Of a stretch of 31,354 nucleotides of DNA, positions 25,423-31,354 are shown piece by piece. The notes beneath the pieces were generated by a model. It was not told where the DNA came from and made no database searches. It saw only the letters and a list, made by a program, of their open reading frames with translations. Numbering within the stretch: position 1 is the first letter of the stretch; each line of letters opens with the position of its first letter. Source of the stretch: Bacteroidales bacterium UBA3764 (GTDB lineage Bacteria > Bacteroidota > Bacteroidia > Bacteroidales > UBA932); contig DFFY01000062.1 of the NCBI GenBank assembly GCA_002371115.1, positions 4,642 through 35,995 of the forward strand, given 5' to 3'. Both the position numbers and the translations under genes were made by a program.

Positions 25423-26610
25423 CTACCCCACCAGCCACTTGCCCACGCGGGGAAGGCGTTGTAGGAGGACGGCGGCCAGGCCCACCACCACAAAGGCGGA
25501 GAGGGCCGTGGCAAGGACTTCCACGGGGGTGGTCCAGACGCCCAGGAGGCCGTCGGGGCCCAGGCCCAGCCAGCCCCGATAAAGGGCGGAGAAGGGCGCC
25601 AGTACCAGCATGTGCATGAGGTACATGCCGTAGCCGGCCTTGGAGAGGGGGAGGATGAGGTGACGATAGAGAGGAGATCCCTCGACTTCGCTCGGGATGA
25701 CAGGGGAAGAGTTCGGGATGACAAAGGCGGCGCGGAGGCCCAGGGTGAGGCCCACGGCGGTCAGGACTACCGGCAGGCCGCAGAAAGCGAGCGGAATTTC
25801 CCAGTACACGGCCATGGCCAACGGCCCGGCCAGCGGGAACGTATCACCGGTTGCGGAAATGTGTCCCAGGACACTGGTGAACAACGCTACAAATCCCAGC
25901 AGGAACATGGTCCAGCCCAGGTATCGCGTCCAGCGGTTGTTCTCCAGGAACCGGCGCAGGTACAGCCCCACCAACAGATAACCGATAAAGCCGCTCACAT
26001 AATAGAACAGGCCGAAGGGATTCCACGCCGCCTCGCCCCACAGCGGGAACAGCGCCAGCGCAGGCAGGCCGTCCGCCGCCTGGATGATGGGCGCCTCTCC
26101 CCCGGCCCAGTCGCGGATGAAGGGGATGAGCGTGGTGAACAGCCAGATGCCCAAATACGCTTCCAGCTCCCTCCGGGACACTTTTTCCGCCCACGGAGAC
26201 AGCAGCGGCATAATCAGATAAATGCCGATGAGCATGTACACGAACCACAGGTGCCCCGCCGCATAGTTGAAGTTGAGCAGAAGACCCTTCAGGTTGGCCA
26301 CCGGCTCTCCCCATACAAGGGCATACACCAGCGTCCAAAAGGCCATCGGCAAGAGAATGCGCACCGCGCGGCGCTTGAAAAACGTGCCCGTGGAATAGTG
26401 CAGCGGGAACTGCAGGTAACTGGAGGCGATGAGGAACACCGGCACGCAGCAGCGGCACAGCGCCTCGAAGGCCGCCACCCAGAAGGCGTCGGTGGCCGTC
26501 AGGATATTGGCACCATCGGCCCCAATGTAAAAAGGTTCCGTTCCATGGACCACCATGACCATGAAGCACGCGGTCACCCGCAGAAAATCCACCCAAATTT
26601 CCCGTTTCAT
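25423..26610 (-). CDS. Acyltransferase family 3 membrane protein with in-frame repeat insertion
   Basis: A 395-residue integral membrane protein with about ten helices. The family's opening motif appears as DFLRVTACFMVMVVHG (residues 6-21), and YGMYLMHML is the late conserved segment. Such enzymes move acetyl or other acyl groups onto surface sugars. A REP-like repeat is inserted in frame in a loop before YRHLILPLSKAGYGMYLMH and is read as PVIPSEVEGSPLYR, with a partial second VIP copy. ATG 26610 overlaps the biotin ligase TGA (ATGA). The same C-terminal residues survive as a fossil after recJ. The acceptor is unknown. Confidence 0.8.
   Translation of the reverse strand: MKREIWVDFLRVTACFMVMVVHGTEPFYIGADGANILTATDAFWVAAFEALCRCCVPVFLIASSYLQFPLHYSTGTFFKRRAVRILLPMAFWTLVYALVWGEPVANLKGLLLNFNYAAGHLWFVYMLIGIYLIMPLLSPWAEKVSRRELEAYLGIWLFTTLIPFIRDWAGGEAPIIQAADGLPALALFPLWGEAAWNPFGLFYYVSGFIGYLLVGLYLRRFLENNRWTRYLGWTMFLLGFVALFTSVLGHISATGDTFPLAGPLAMAVYWEIPLAFCGLPVVLTAVGLTLGLRAAFVIPNSSPVIPSEVEGSPLYRHLILPLSKAGYGMYLMHMLVLAPFSALYRGWLGLGPDGLLGVWTTPVEVLATALSAFVVVGLAAVLLQRLPRVGKWLVG
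25676..25725. repeat. REP-like palindromic repeat inside the acyltransferase gene
   Basis: The 27-base core at 25676-25702 (ending CTCGGGATGACA) is the variant of the Bacteroidota repeat that translates as VIPSEVEGS. A partial second copy of its end, TTCGGGATGACA, is at 25712-25723. The insertion keeps the reading frame. Confidence 0.75.
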
Positions 26611-27350
26611 AAGATATACCCTACTTCTTTGAACCGATAGTACCGATACGGCTTGCCGGGAGCCTCCAGGTCCCAGATGCACAGGCGGCCGTCCGGCTCC
26701 ACGCCCTGGATGCGGCCCCAATATTCCCGGTCCTCCAGGAGGTCGTGGAAGCGGGCGTTTTTCCCCATCTGAAACAGCTGGTTGGAATAGCTGCGGAACA
26801 GGCTGGCCCGGCTCCGCTCGCTGAACAGCCACGGCAGTTCTTCCTGGAACAGCGCCGCCACTTTCTCCATGCAGGCCTCCAGGTCCTGCTCCTGGCCATA
26901 GCAGCGCACCAGCGAGGTGGCGTTGGCCAGCTGCGGGAACTCCCGCTGGTTGATATTGATGCCCGTGCCAATCACCGCCGCATCCACCCACTCCCCTTTC
27001 AAGGTGTTCTCAATGAGGATGCCGCAGATTTTGCGCCGCTGCACATACACGTCGTTGGGCCATTTGATGGTGCAGTCGATGCCATAGGAACGCAGGAACA
27101 TGGACACCACGTCCGACATCAGGTAATTGAGCCAGTGTACCTGCGAGGCATGCAGCTCCCCTTCCGCGAACTTCACAACAATGGAAAAGGTAAGGTTCTT
27201 CCCCGGCTCGGTGAACCAGGTATTGCCCCGCTGTCCCCTGCCGGCGGTCTGTTCCCGGGCGGCCAGGACGGTCATGGAGGGCAGCTCCGGGAGCCGGCGC
27301 AGGGCCTCGGTGTTGGTAGAGTCGATGGTGTCTAACCAGATGATGTTCAT
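26607..27350 (-). CDS. birA: Biotin--[acetyl-CoA-carboxylase] ligase
   Basis: Activates biotin to biotinyl-AMP and attaches it to carboxylase carrier proteins; cytosolic. The 247-residue protein has the catalytic core only: DSTNTEALR at 10-18, the biotinyl-AMP loop GRGQRG at 37-42, WFTEPGKNLTF, KWPNDVYV, and KICGILIE. There is no N-terminal DNA-binding domain, so it is a monofunctional ligase and not a repressor as in E. coli. ATG 27350 begins NIIWLDTID; the longer frame from 27374 reads through the REP-like repeat and is rejected. Confidence 0.92.
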   Translation of the reverse strand: MNIIWLDTIDSTNTEALRRLPELPSMTVLAAREQTAGRGQRGNTWFTEPGKNLTFSIVVKFAEGELHASQVHWLNYLMSDVVSMFLRSYGIDCTIKWPNDVYVQRRKICGILIENTLKGEWVDAAVIGTGININQREFPQLANATSLVRCYGQEQDLEACMEKVAALFQEELPWLFSERSRASLFRSYSNQLFQMGKNARFHDLLEDREYWGRIQGVEPDGRLCIWDLEAPGKPYRYYRFKEVGYIL

Positions 27351-27354
27351 GTGA

Positions 27355-27389
27355 GATTTCTCCACTCGTTTCACTCGGTCGAAATGACA
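27355..27389. repeat. REP-like palindromic repeat between two genes
   Basis: A 35-base element with an imperfect hairpin (TTTCTCC ... GGTCGAAA) starting GATTTCTC and ending CGAAATGACA. It differs at 5 of 35 positions from the copy at 30821-30855. It sits between the metallo-hydrolase stop and birA start and may form a stem in the shared transcript. Confidence 0.75.
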
Positions 27390-27392
27390 AGA

Positions 27393-28073
27393 TTAAATAA
27401 CCCTGTCATCATCAAAAGCTTCGTTAAAAGGCTCCAAGAAGGGATTGTACATGCCTTCCCGGGCAATGGAGGTGGGCTGTCCGTGGCCGGGAATCACATC
27501 CGTTTCCCCGGGCAGGTTGAGCAGGCGCTCCTTGATGGAAGTCATGAGTTCATCATAATCACCGCCATATAGGTCCGTACGGCCTATGCTGCCGGCAAAA
27601 AGCGTATCGCCGCACAGGAGGAGGCTGTTCTCCGCTGAATAATAACACACGCTCCCGCGCGAGTGCCCGGGCGTATGGATGACCGTCCAGGCCGTTCCGG
27701 CCGTGGTGATGACGTCACCGTCGGCAATGTCCACCGTGGGAAAATCGTGCTTGAGGAAGGAGAAGGACTGTGCCACATGCGCACTTCCGGTCACGTTTTC
27801 CATGGTGTCGATGTCCAGCGGATGCAGGTAAACCGGCACCTTGTACACCGCCAGCAACCTGGCGACGCCCCAGAAATGGTCGAAGTGGCCGTGCGTGAGC
27901 AGGATGGCGTCCGGCGTGAGGCCGTGCTCCCTGAAAAAGGCCTGCAGCTGCTCCAAACTCTCCTGCGAAGGCATGCCGGGGTCCACCACCGTGCACGCCT
28001 GCTGCCCGTCTTTCCACAGCACTACACAATTGGTTCCCAGCGGGTTAAAGGGAAATATTCTGGAATGTAACAT
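27393..28073 (-). CDS. Metallo-beta-lactamase-fold hydrolase (glyoxalase II-like)
   Basis: A 226-residue zinc hydrolase of the GloB-like group, with a metal-binding LTHGHFDH (His61, His63, Asp65, His66), HTPGHSRGSVC, LLCGDTLF and VIPGHGQPT. The usual role is thioester or S-lactoylglutathione-type hydrolysis, but no substrate can be fixed from sequence and family members of this size are varied. It has its own promoter and heads a minus-strand group with birA and the acyltransferase gene. Confidence 0.85.
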   Translation of the reverse strand: MLHSRIFPFNPLGTNCVVLWKDGQQACTVVDPGMPSQESLEQLQAFFREHGLTPDAILLTHGHFDHFWGVARLLAVYKVPVYLHPLDIDTMENVTGSAHVAQSFSFLKHDFPTVDIADGDVITTAGTAWTVIHTPGHSRGSVCYYSAENSLLLCGDTLFAGSIGRTDLYGGDYDELMTSIKERLLNLPGETDVIPGHGQPTSIAREGMYNPFLEPFNEAFDDDRVI

Positions 28074-28096
28074 GATATTTCTATCGCTTACACTCG

Positions 28097-28128
28097 CAAA
28101 TTTACTGAGAAAATGTCACTCGTCAAAA
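28097..28128 (-). promoter_or_regulatory. Promoter of the metallo-hydrolase/birA group
   Basis: On the minus strand TTTTG (28128-28124), 19 bases, TAAATTTG (28104-28097), placing the transcription start about 17 bases before the ATG at 28073. Confidence 0.6.
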
Positions 28129-28169
28129 CCTAAGTACAATTATCATCTGTCGCGCCTTGCATTTGTTTT

Positions 28170-28200
28170 TTTGCAAACTGCATTATTTTCAATATATTTG
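28170..28200 (+). promoter_or_regulatory. Promoter of the decayed defence-type gene
   Basis: TTTG at 28170-28173, 19 bases, TATATTTG at 28193-28200, about 26 bases before the ATG at 28226. It remains intact and probably now drives the AlbA_2 gene downstream. Confidence 0.55.
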
Positions 28201-28225
28201 TATTTATTGCAAAAACTCACCAAAC

Positions 28226-28601
28226 ATGGCAAGAGACAATAAACACAGCATTGAAGAACGTATAGAAGATTGGTGTAAACAACAATTTAAAGGTCAAAAA
28301 TACTACACCAAGACCGAGAACATCAATCCGGAAATTGATGAAGCTTTGCGTAAGGCTCCCAGTAAAAACGGAGGTGTTGGGGCAAACTATCCTGACCTCA
28401 AGAGTTTTATTCAGACTGCTTCAATGCGACTATGGCGGCATGTACACCATCAAGAAATATCATAGCAACAAGGTTGACACAAATGAAGGCTGGCAACACA
28501 CCAAGATTGAACTAATCCCGTTGAATGAAGATTATGAGACGATAGATTTGAACAGCGAAACAGAGTATCGAACCGTAGGATTACTGAAATGCGTTTTATG
28601 A
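28226..28601 (+). pseudogene. Decayed fusion of two accessory genes
   Basis: From ATG 28226 the first frame reads MARDNKHSIEERIEDWCKQQ and on to GGVGANYPDLKSFIQT, resembling the N-terminal nuclease-like part of Bacteroidota restriction/methylase proteins, then runs into nonsense and stops at 28465. In the next frame, from about 28415, coherent protein resumes (YGGMYTIKKYHSNK to TVGLLKCVL, stop 28599-28601), resembling the end of a peptidase S24-like domain. The two halves do not look like parts of one family, so a deletion probably joined two genes out of frame. Both family guesses are tentative. The stop overlaps the ATG of the next gene (ATGA). Confidence 0.55.
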
Positions 28602-30196
28602 TGAAGGATTTTTTACGAATAGAAAGACTTAAAGAGTATCGCGAGGGAAATCAATTGGAAGCTAAGGCGGCACAAGGCGGATTTCCCGACTCGTTATGGG
28701 AAAGCTATTCCGCTTTCGCAAACACCGACGGCGGCTGCATCTTGCTTGGCGTGAAAGAAAATGACGATCATTCGTTATATGCTATAGGGTTGAAGGACGC
28801 AGAAAAGATAAAAAAGGATTTCTGGAACCTGGTTAACAATAGGCAAAAGATTAGCGTGAACCTGATGACGGAACGTAGCGTTCGCATCGAACAGGTTAAT
28901 GGAAAGGACATCCTCGTTTTGGAGATACCTCGTGCCGACAGGACAGCTAAGCCCGTATACAAGGGTCTTGACCCTCGTCAGGGCACCTATCGACGTAATG
29001 GAGAAGGAGATTACCTTTGTTCGCTGGAAGAAGTATCCTCGATGTTTCGCGACGCATCTCTTTCAACTCAGGATGCCAAGGTCCTGACGGAAATGGACAT
29101 GACGGTTTTTTGCAAGGAAACAATTCATGGTTATCGGCAGATATTTCAGAATATCCATCCCAACCATTTGTGGAACCGCTTGGAGGATGAGGTGTTCCTT
29201 CGTCGTATAGGGGCTTTGGCAGCGGGCAACGACGGTTGCTACCATCCTACAGCCGCAGGATTATTAATGTTTGGATACGAATACGACATATTAAGAGAGT
29301 TTCCACAGTATTTCCTTGATTACCAAGAGAATCGGAGAATGTCTACGACGCGGTGGACTGATCGCATTGTATCTTCTTCAGGAGACTGGAGTGGAAACAT
29401 CTTTGACTTTGTGTATAAAGTTGTGCCGAAATTGACGGCAGATTTGAAGGTGCCCTTCGTCCTGAGAAACCTGCGACGGGTAGATGATACTCCCCTACAC
29501 AAAATACTGAGAGAAGCCATCACAAACAGCTGTGCTCATGCCGATTTTTATGGACGCAGAGGCCTGGTCATAAGCAAAAACCAAGACGGCTTCTCATTCG
29601 CTAATCCTGGCAATATGCGTGTGGCAAAAAAAGAGGCAATCGAAGGTGGCATTTCGGATCCCAGAAATGGAGTCATCTTGAAAATTTTCTCCCTCATTAA
29701 TTATGGAGAACGAGCCGGAAGCGGCCTTAGCAGCATATGTAAAGTATGGCAACATGTATTCCATATGGCGGCTGACATTCACGAAGATATGGGCATCGAC
29801 CGCGTGGTCGTTTCACTACCTTATGGTGGGCATGAGCAAGATGTGAATGCGATGTTGGAACTATATGATCATCCGGAAGAATTAACTTTTCCTGATGATT
29901 CGTCAAATAATGCGTCCGATAAGCCGTCCGACAATGCGAAGTTAAAGGACAGAATTAGAAAAGAATTGTCCGAAAAAGCGGGCGTATCCGAAAAAATGTC
30001 CGAAAAAATGTCTGAGATTGTTTGCATGGCCACCCAAGAAGATTATATATCAACCAGGATGGTCGTAGCACGGTTTGACATTGATGAGCGCAAAGCAAGA
30101 CGCTACCTTGCACGTCTTGTTGAACTAGGATATTTATCAGCAGAAGGAGAAAATAAGAACAAAAAGTACAAAAAAATACGTACATTTGTAGAATAA
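28598..30196 (+). CDS. AlbA_2 / GHKL-type ATPase accessory protein
   Basis: A 532-residue protein with an N-terminal AlbA_2 (Schlafen-type) domain (about 18-125; EAKAAQGGFPDSLWES and NTDGGCILLGV), then a GHKL-like ATPase domain with REAITNSCAHADF (N-box) and GERAGSGLSSI, a repetitive linker (VSEKMSEKMSE) and a C-terminal winged helix (TRMVVARFDIDERKARRYL). Proteins of this architecture are common in mobile and defence regions and are often annotated as RNA-binding or transcriptional regulators; the actual role is unknown. ATG 28598 overlaps the stop of the decayed gene; 28589 and 28601 are alternatives. AT-rich relative to neighbours, suggesting transfer. Confidence 0.78.
   Translation: MMKDFLRIERLKEYREGNQLEAKAAQGGFPDSLWESYSAFANTDGGCILLGVKENDDHSLYAIGLKDAEKIKKDFWNLVNNRQKISVNLMTERSVRIEQVNGKDILVLEIPRADRTAKPVYKGLDPRQGTYRRNGEGDYLCSLEEVSSMFRDASLSTQDAKVLTEMDMTVFCKETIHGYRQIFQNIHPNHLWNRLEDEVFLRRIGALAAGNDGCYHPTAAGLLMFGYEYDILREFPQYFLDYQENRRMSTTRWTDRIVSSSGDWSGNIFDFVYKVVPKLTADLKVPFVLRNLRRVDDTPLHKILREAITNSCAHADFYGRRGLVISKNQDGFSFANPGNMRVAKKEAIEGGISDPRNGVILKIFSLINYGERAGSGLSSICKVWQHVFHMAADIHEDMGIDRVVVSLPYGGHEQDVNAMLELYDHPEELTFPDDSSNNASDKPSDNAKLKDRIRKELSEKAGVSEKMSEKMSEIVCMATQEDYISTRMVVARFDIDERKARRYLARLVELGYLSAEGENKNKKYKKIRTFVE
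30181..30188 (+). promoter_or_regulatory. -7 box of the first deoxynucleoside kinase gene
   Basis: TACATTTG lies within the last codons of the AlbA_2 gene, about 20 bases before the kinase ATG. No good -33 element is seen at the right distance, which may mean it was altered when the AlbA_2 gene arrived. Confidence 0.4.
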
Positions 30197-30208
30197 AGCG
30201 CCGCACGT

Positions 30209-30820
30209 ATGCACATTGGAATCGCAGGAAATATCGGCAGTGGAAAAACCACCCTTACAACGCTTCTGGCCCGTCATTACGGCTGGACGCCCAAATTCGA
30301 GTCCGTCACCTACAATCCGTACCTGGCAGACTATTATGCCGATATCAAACGCTGGTCCTTTGCGCTGGAAATGTACTTTTTGCAGCAGCGCCTGCACGAC
30401 GTCCTGGAAATTGCCAAGTCCAAGGAAGTCATTATCCAGGACCGCACCCTCATGGAGGGCGTGAACATCTTTGTGGCCAACAACTACGCGCAGGGGAACC
30501 TCACGGAGCGGGACTACAACACCTACATGGACACCTACAACGTGATGATGGAGGTGGTGAAGGAACCGGACCTCATGATTTACCTCCGTTCCGGCATCGA
30601 GCACCTGGTGTACCAAATCCAGAAACGCGGCCGGGACTATGAGCAGAGCATTTCCATCGACTACCTGAGCGGCCTCAACGAGCGGTACGAGAACTGGATT
30701 GCCGGCTACAAAGGCAAACTCATTATTGTGGACGCGGACAACCTGGACTTCCTGAGCCGCCCGGAGGACTTTGCCTCCATCACGGACCGGATAGACGCTG
30801 CGCTGTTTGGCTTGTTTTAA
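30209..30820 (+). CDS. Deoxynucleoside kinase, first of a tandem pair
   Basis: Salvages deoxynucleosides by 5'-phosphorylation. The 203-residue protein has the P-loop GNIGSGKT (7-14), the general-base Glu31 in FES, the DRT motif (78-80; DRS/ERS in relatives) and the lid RGRDYE (140-145). It belongs to the deoxyadenosine/deoxyguanosine/deoxycytidine kinase family; which base is used is not readable. A close paralogue follows after a REP-like element. In Lactobacillus such tandem genes encode a heterodimer with split specificity, which may hold here. Confidence 0.9.
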   Translation: MHIGIAGNIGSGKTTLTTLLARHYGWTPKFESVTYNPYLADYYADIKRWSFALEMYFLQQRLHDVLEIAKSKEVIIQDRTLMEGVNIFVANNYAQGNLTERDYNTYMDTYNVMMEVVKEPDLMIYLRSGIEHLVYQIQKRGRDYEQSISIDYLSGLNERYENWIAGYKGKLIIVDADNLDFLSRPEDFASITDRIDAALFGLF

Positions 30821-30855
30821 GATTTCTCGACTCGCTACGCTCGCTCGAAATGACA
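30821..30855. repeat. REP-like palindromic repeat between the kinase genes
   Basis: A 35-base element directly after the TAA of the first kinase, with an imperfect hairpin (CTCGACTCGC ... GCTCGCTCGA). It matches the copy at 27355-27389 at 30 of 35 positions. It could act as a transcript stem between the paralogues. Confidence 0.75.
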
Positions 30856-30879
30856 AATAGATACAATTAACATTATATT

Positions 30880-31354
30880 ATGCATATCGCTATTGCAGGT
30901 AATATCGGCAGTGGAAAAACCACACTTACCAAAATGCTGGCGGCCCACTACGGCTGGACGCCCAAGTTTGAATCGGTAGATTTCAATCCCTACCTGGCCG
31001 ACTTTTACGAGGACATGGAACGCTGGTCGTTCAACCTCCAGATTTACTTTCTGAACAAGCGCTTCCAGGATGTGGTGGAAATTTCCAAGCACCAGGAGGT
31101 CATCATCCAGGACCGCACCATTTATGAGGATGCCCGCATCTTTGCGCCCAACCTCCACGCCATGGGGCTCATGTCCACCCGCGACTTCGAGAACTACAGC
31201 GACCTCTTTGACCTCATGATGTCCCTGGTGAATCCGCCGGACCTCCTGATTTACCTGCGTTCCAGCATTCCCAACCTGATTTCCCAAATCCAGAAACGCG
31301 GCCGTGAGTACGAGCGTTCCATCCGCATAGACTACATCACCGGCCTCAACCAGC
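30880..31354 (+). CDS. Deoxynucleoside kinase, second of the pair (cut by window end)
   Basis: 158 complete codons are visible with no stop before the window edge. The P-loop GNIGSGKT, the FES glutamate, QDRT and RGREYERS are all kept, and the N-terminal 30 residues are nearly identical to the first kinase (HYGWTPKFES), while the middle diverges (IYEDARIFAPN for LMEGVNIFVAN), the pattern expected of duplicates that changed substrate. No separate consensus promoter is seen between the two genes, so co-transcription is likely. Confidence 0.88.
   Translation, partial: MHIAIAGNIGSGKTTLTKMLAAHYGWTPKFESVDFNPYLADFYEDMERWSFNLQIYFLNKRFQDVVEISKHQEVIIQDRTIYEDARIFAPNLHAMGLMSTRDFENYSDLFDLMMSLVNPPDLLIYLRSSIPNLISQIQKRGREYERSIRIDYITGLNQ

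Noticed and set aside
25414..25428. GGGG-CTA-CCCC hairpin between the regulator and the acyltransferase gene
   Set aside because: Only a four-base stem, without a T-tract on either strand.

Overview
The window looks like chromosome from a Bacteroidales-type Bacteroidota, possibly an uncultured gut or rumen lineage (the family is inference). Support: a SusC/SusD pair, many SPII lipoproteins, promoters of the Bacteroidota form TTTG-N19-20-TAnnTTTG, almost no Shine-Dalgarno sites, short palindromic REP-like repeats of the kind that translate as VIPSEVEGS, and tandem deoxynucleoside kinase genes. Core genes are GC-rich; three short stretches (about 2.6-3.9 kb and 28.1-30.2 kb, plus the first 270 bases) are visibly more AT-rich and hold accessory or decayed genes.

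Layout. 1-2540: a leader with a repeat-flanked promoter, aroK, then recJ, whose promoter sits over the end of aroK. 2541-3900: an accessory pocket with an acyltransferase remnant, an Abi-like HEPN gene and a broken gene. 3901-24503 (minus strand): one very tight gene chain of 13 genes, with no gap larger than 27 bases. In transcription order it is a GpsA-like dehydrogenase, a phosphodiester-glycosidase-like lipoprotein, SusC, SusD, a fimbrillin/beta-helix lipoprotein, a GH43 lipoprotein, a 44-residue peptide, a beta-helix lipoprotein fused to an SGNH hydrolase, a type I phosphodiesterase, an OprP/OprO-like porin, a Tat-exported metallophosphoesterase, a glycerophosphodiester phosphodiesterase and a GlpT-type antiporter. 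24649-25413 (plus): a divergent DeoR/GlpR-type regulator. 25423-28073 (minus): metallo-beta-lactamase-fold hydrolase, biotin-protein ligase, acyltransferase 3. 28226-30196: a decayed fused gene and an AlbA_2/ATPase protein. 30209-end: two deoxynucleoside kinases, the second cut by the window edge.

How it fits together. The 20.6 kb chain reads as a polysaccharide-utilization-like locus retuned for a phosphodiester-linked, glycerol-phosphate-containing polymer. Surface lipoproteins and SusCD would bind, trim and import oligomers; the periplasmic phosphodiesterase, phosphatase and GDPD would release glycerol 3-phosphate and phosphate; GlpT would bring glycerol 3-phosphate into the cytoplasm; the GpsA-like enzyme would oxidise it; the DeoR protein would sense a phosphorylated intermediate and control the divergent promoters. 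Teichoic acids, glycerol-phosphate-decorated capsules and glycerophospholipid head groups are the leading candidate substrates; the sequence alone does not choose between them.
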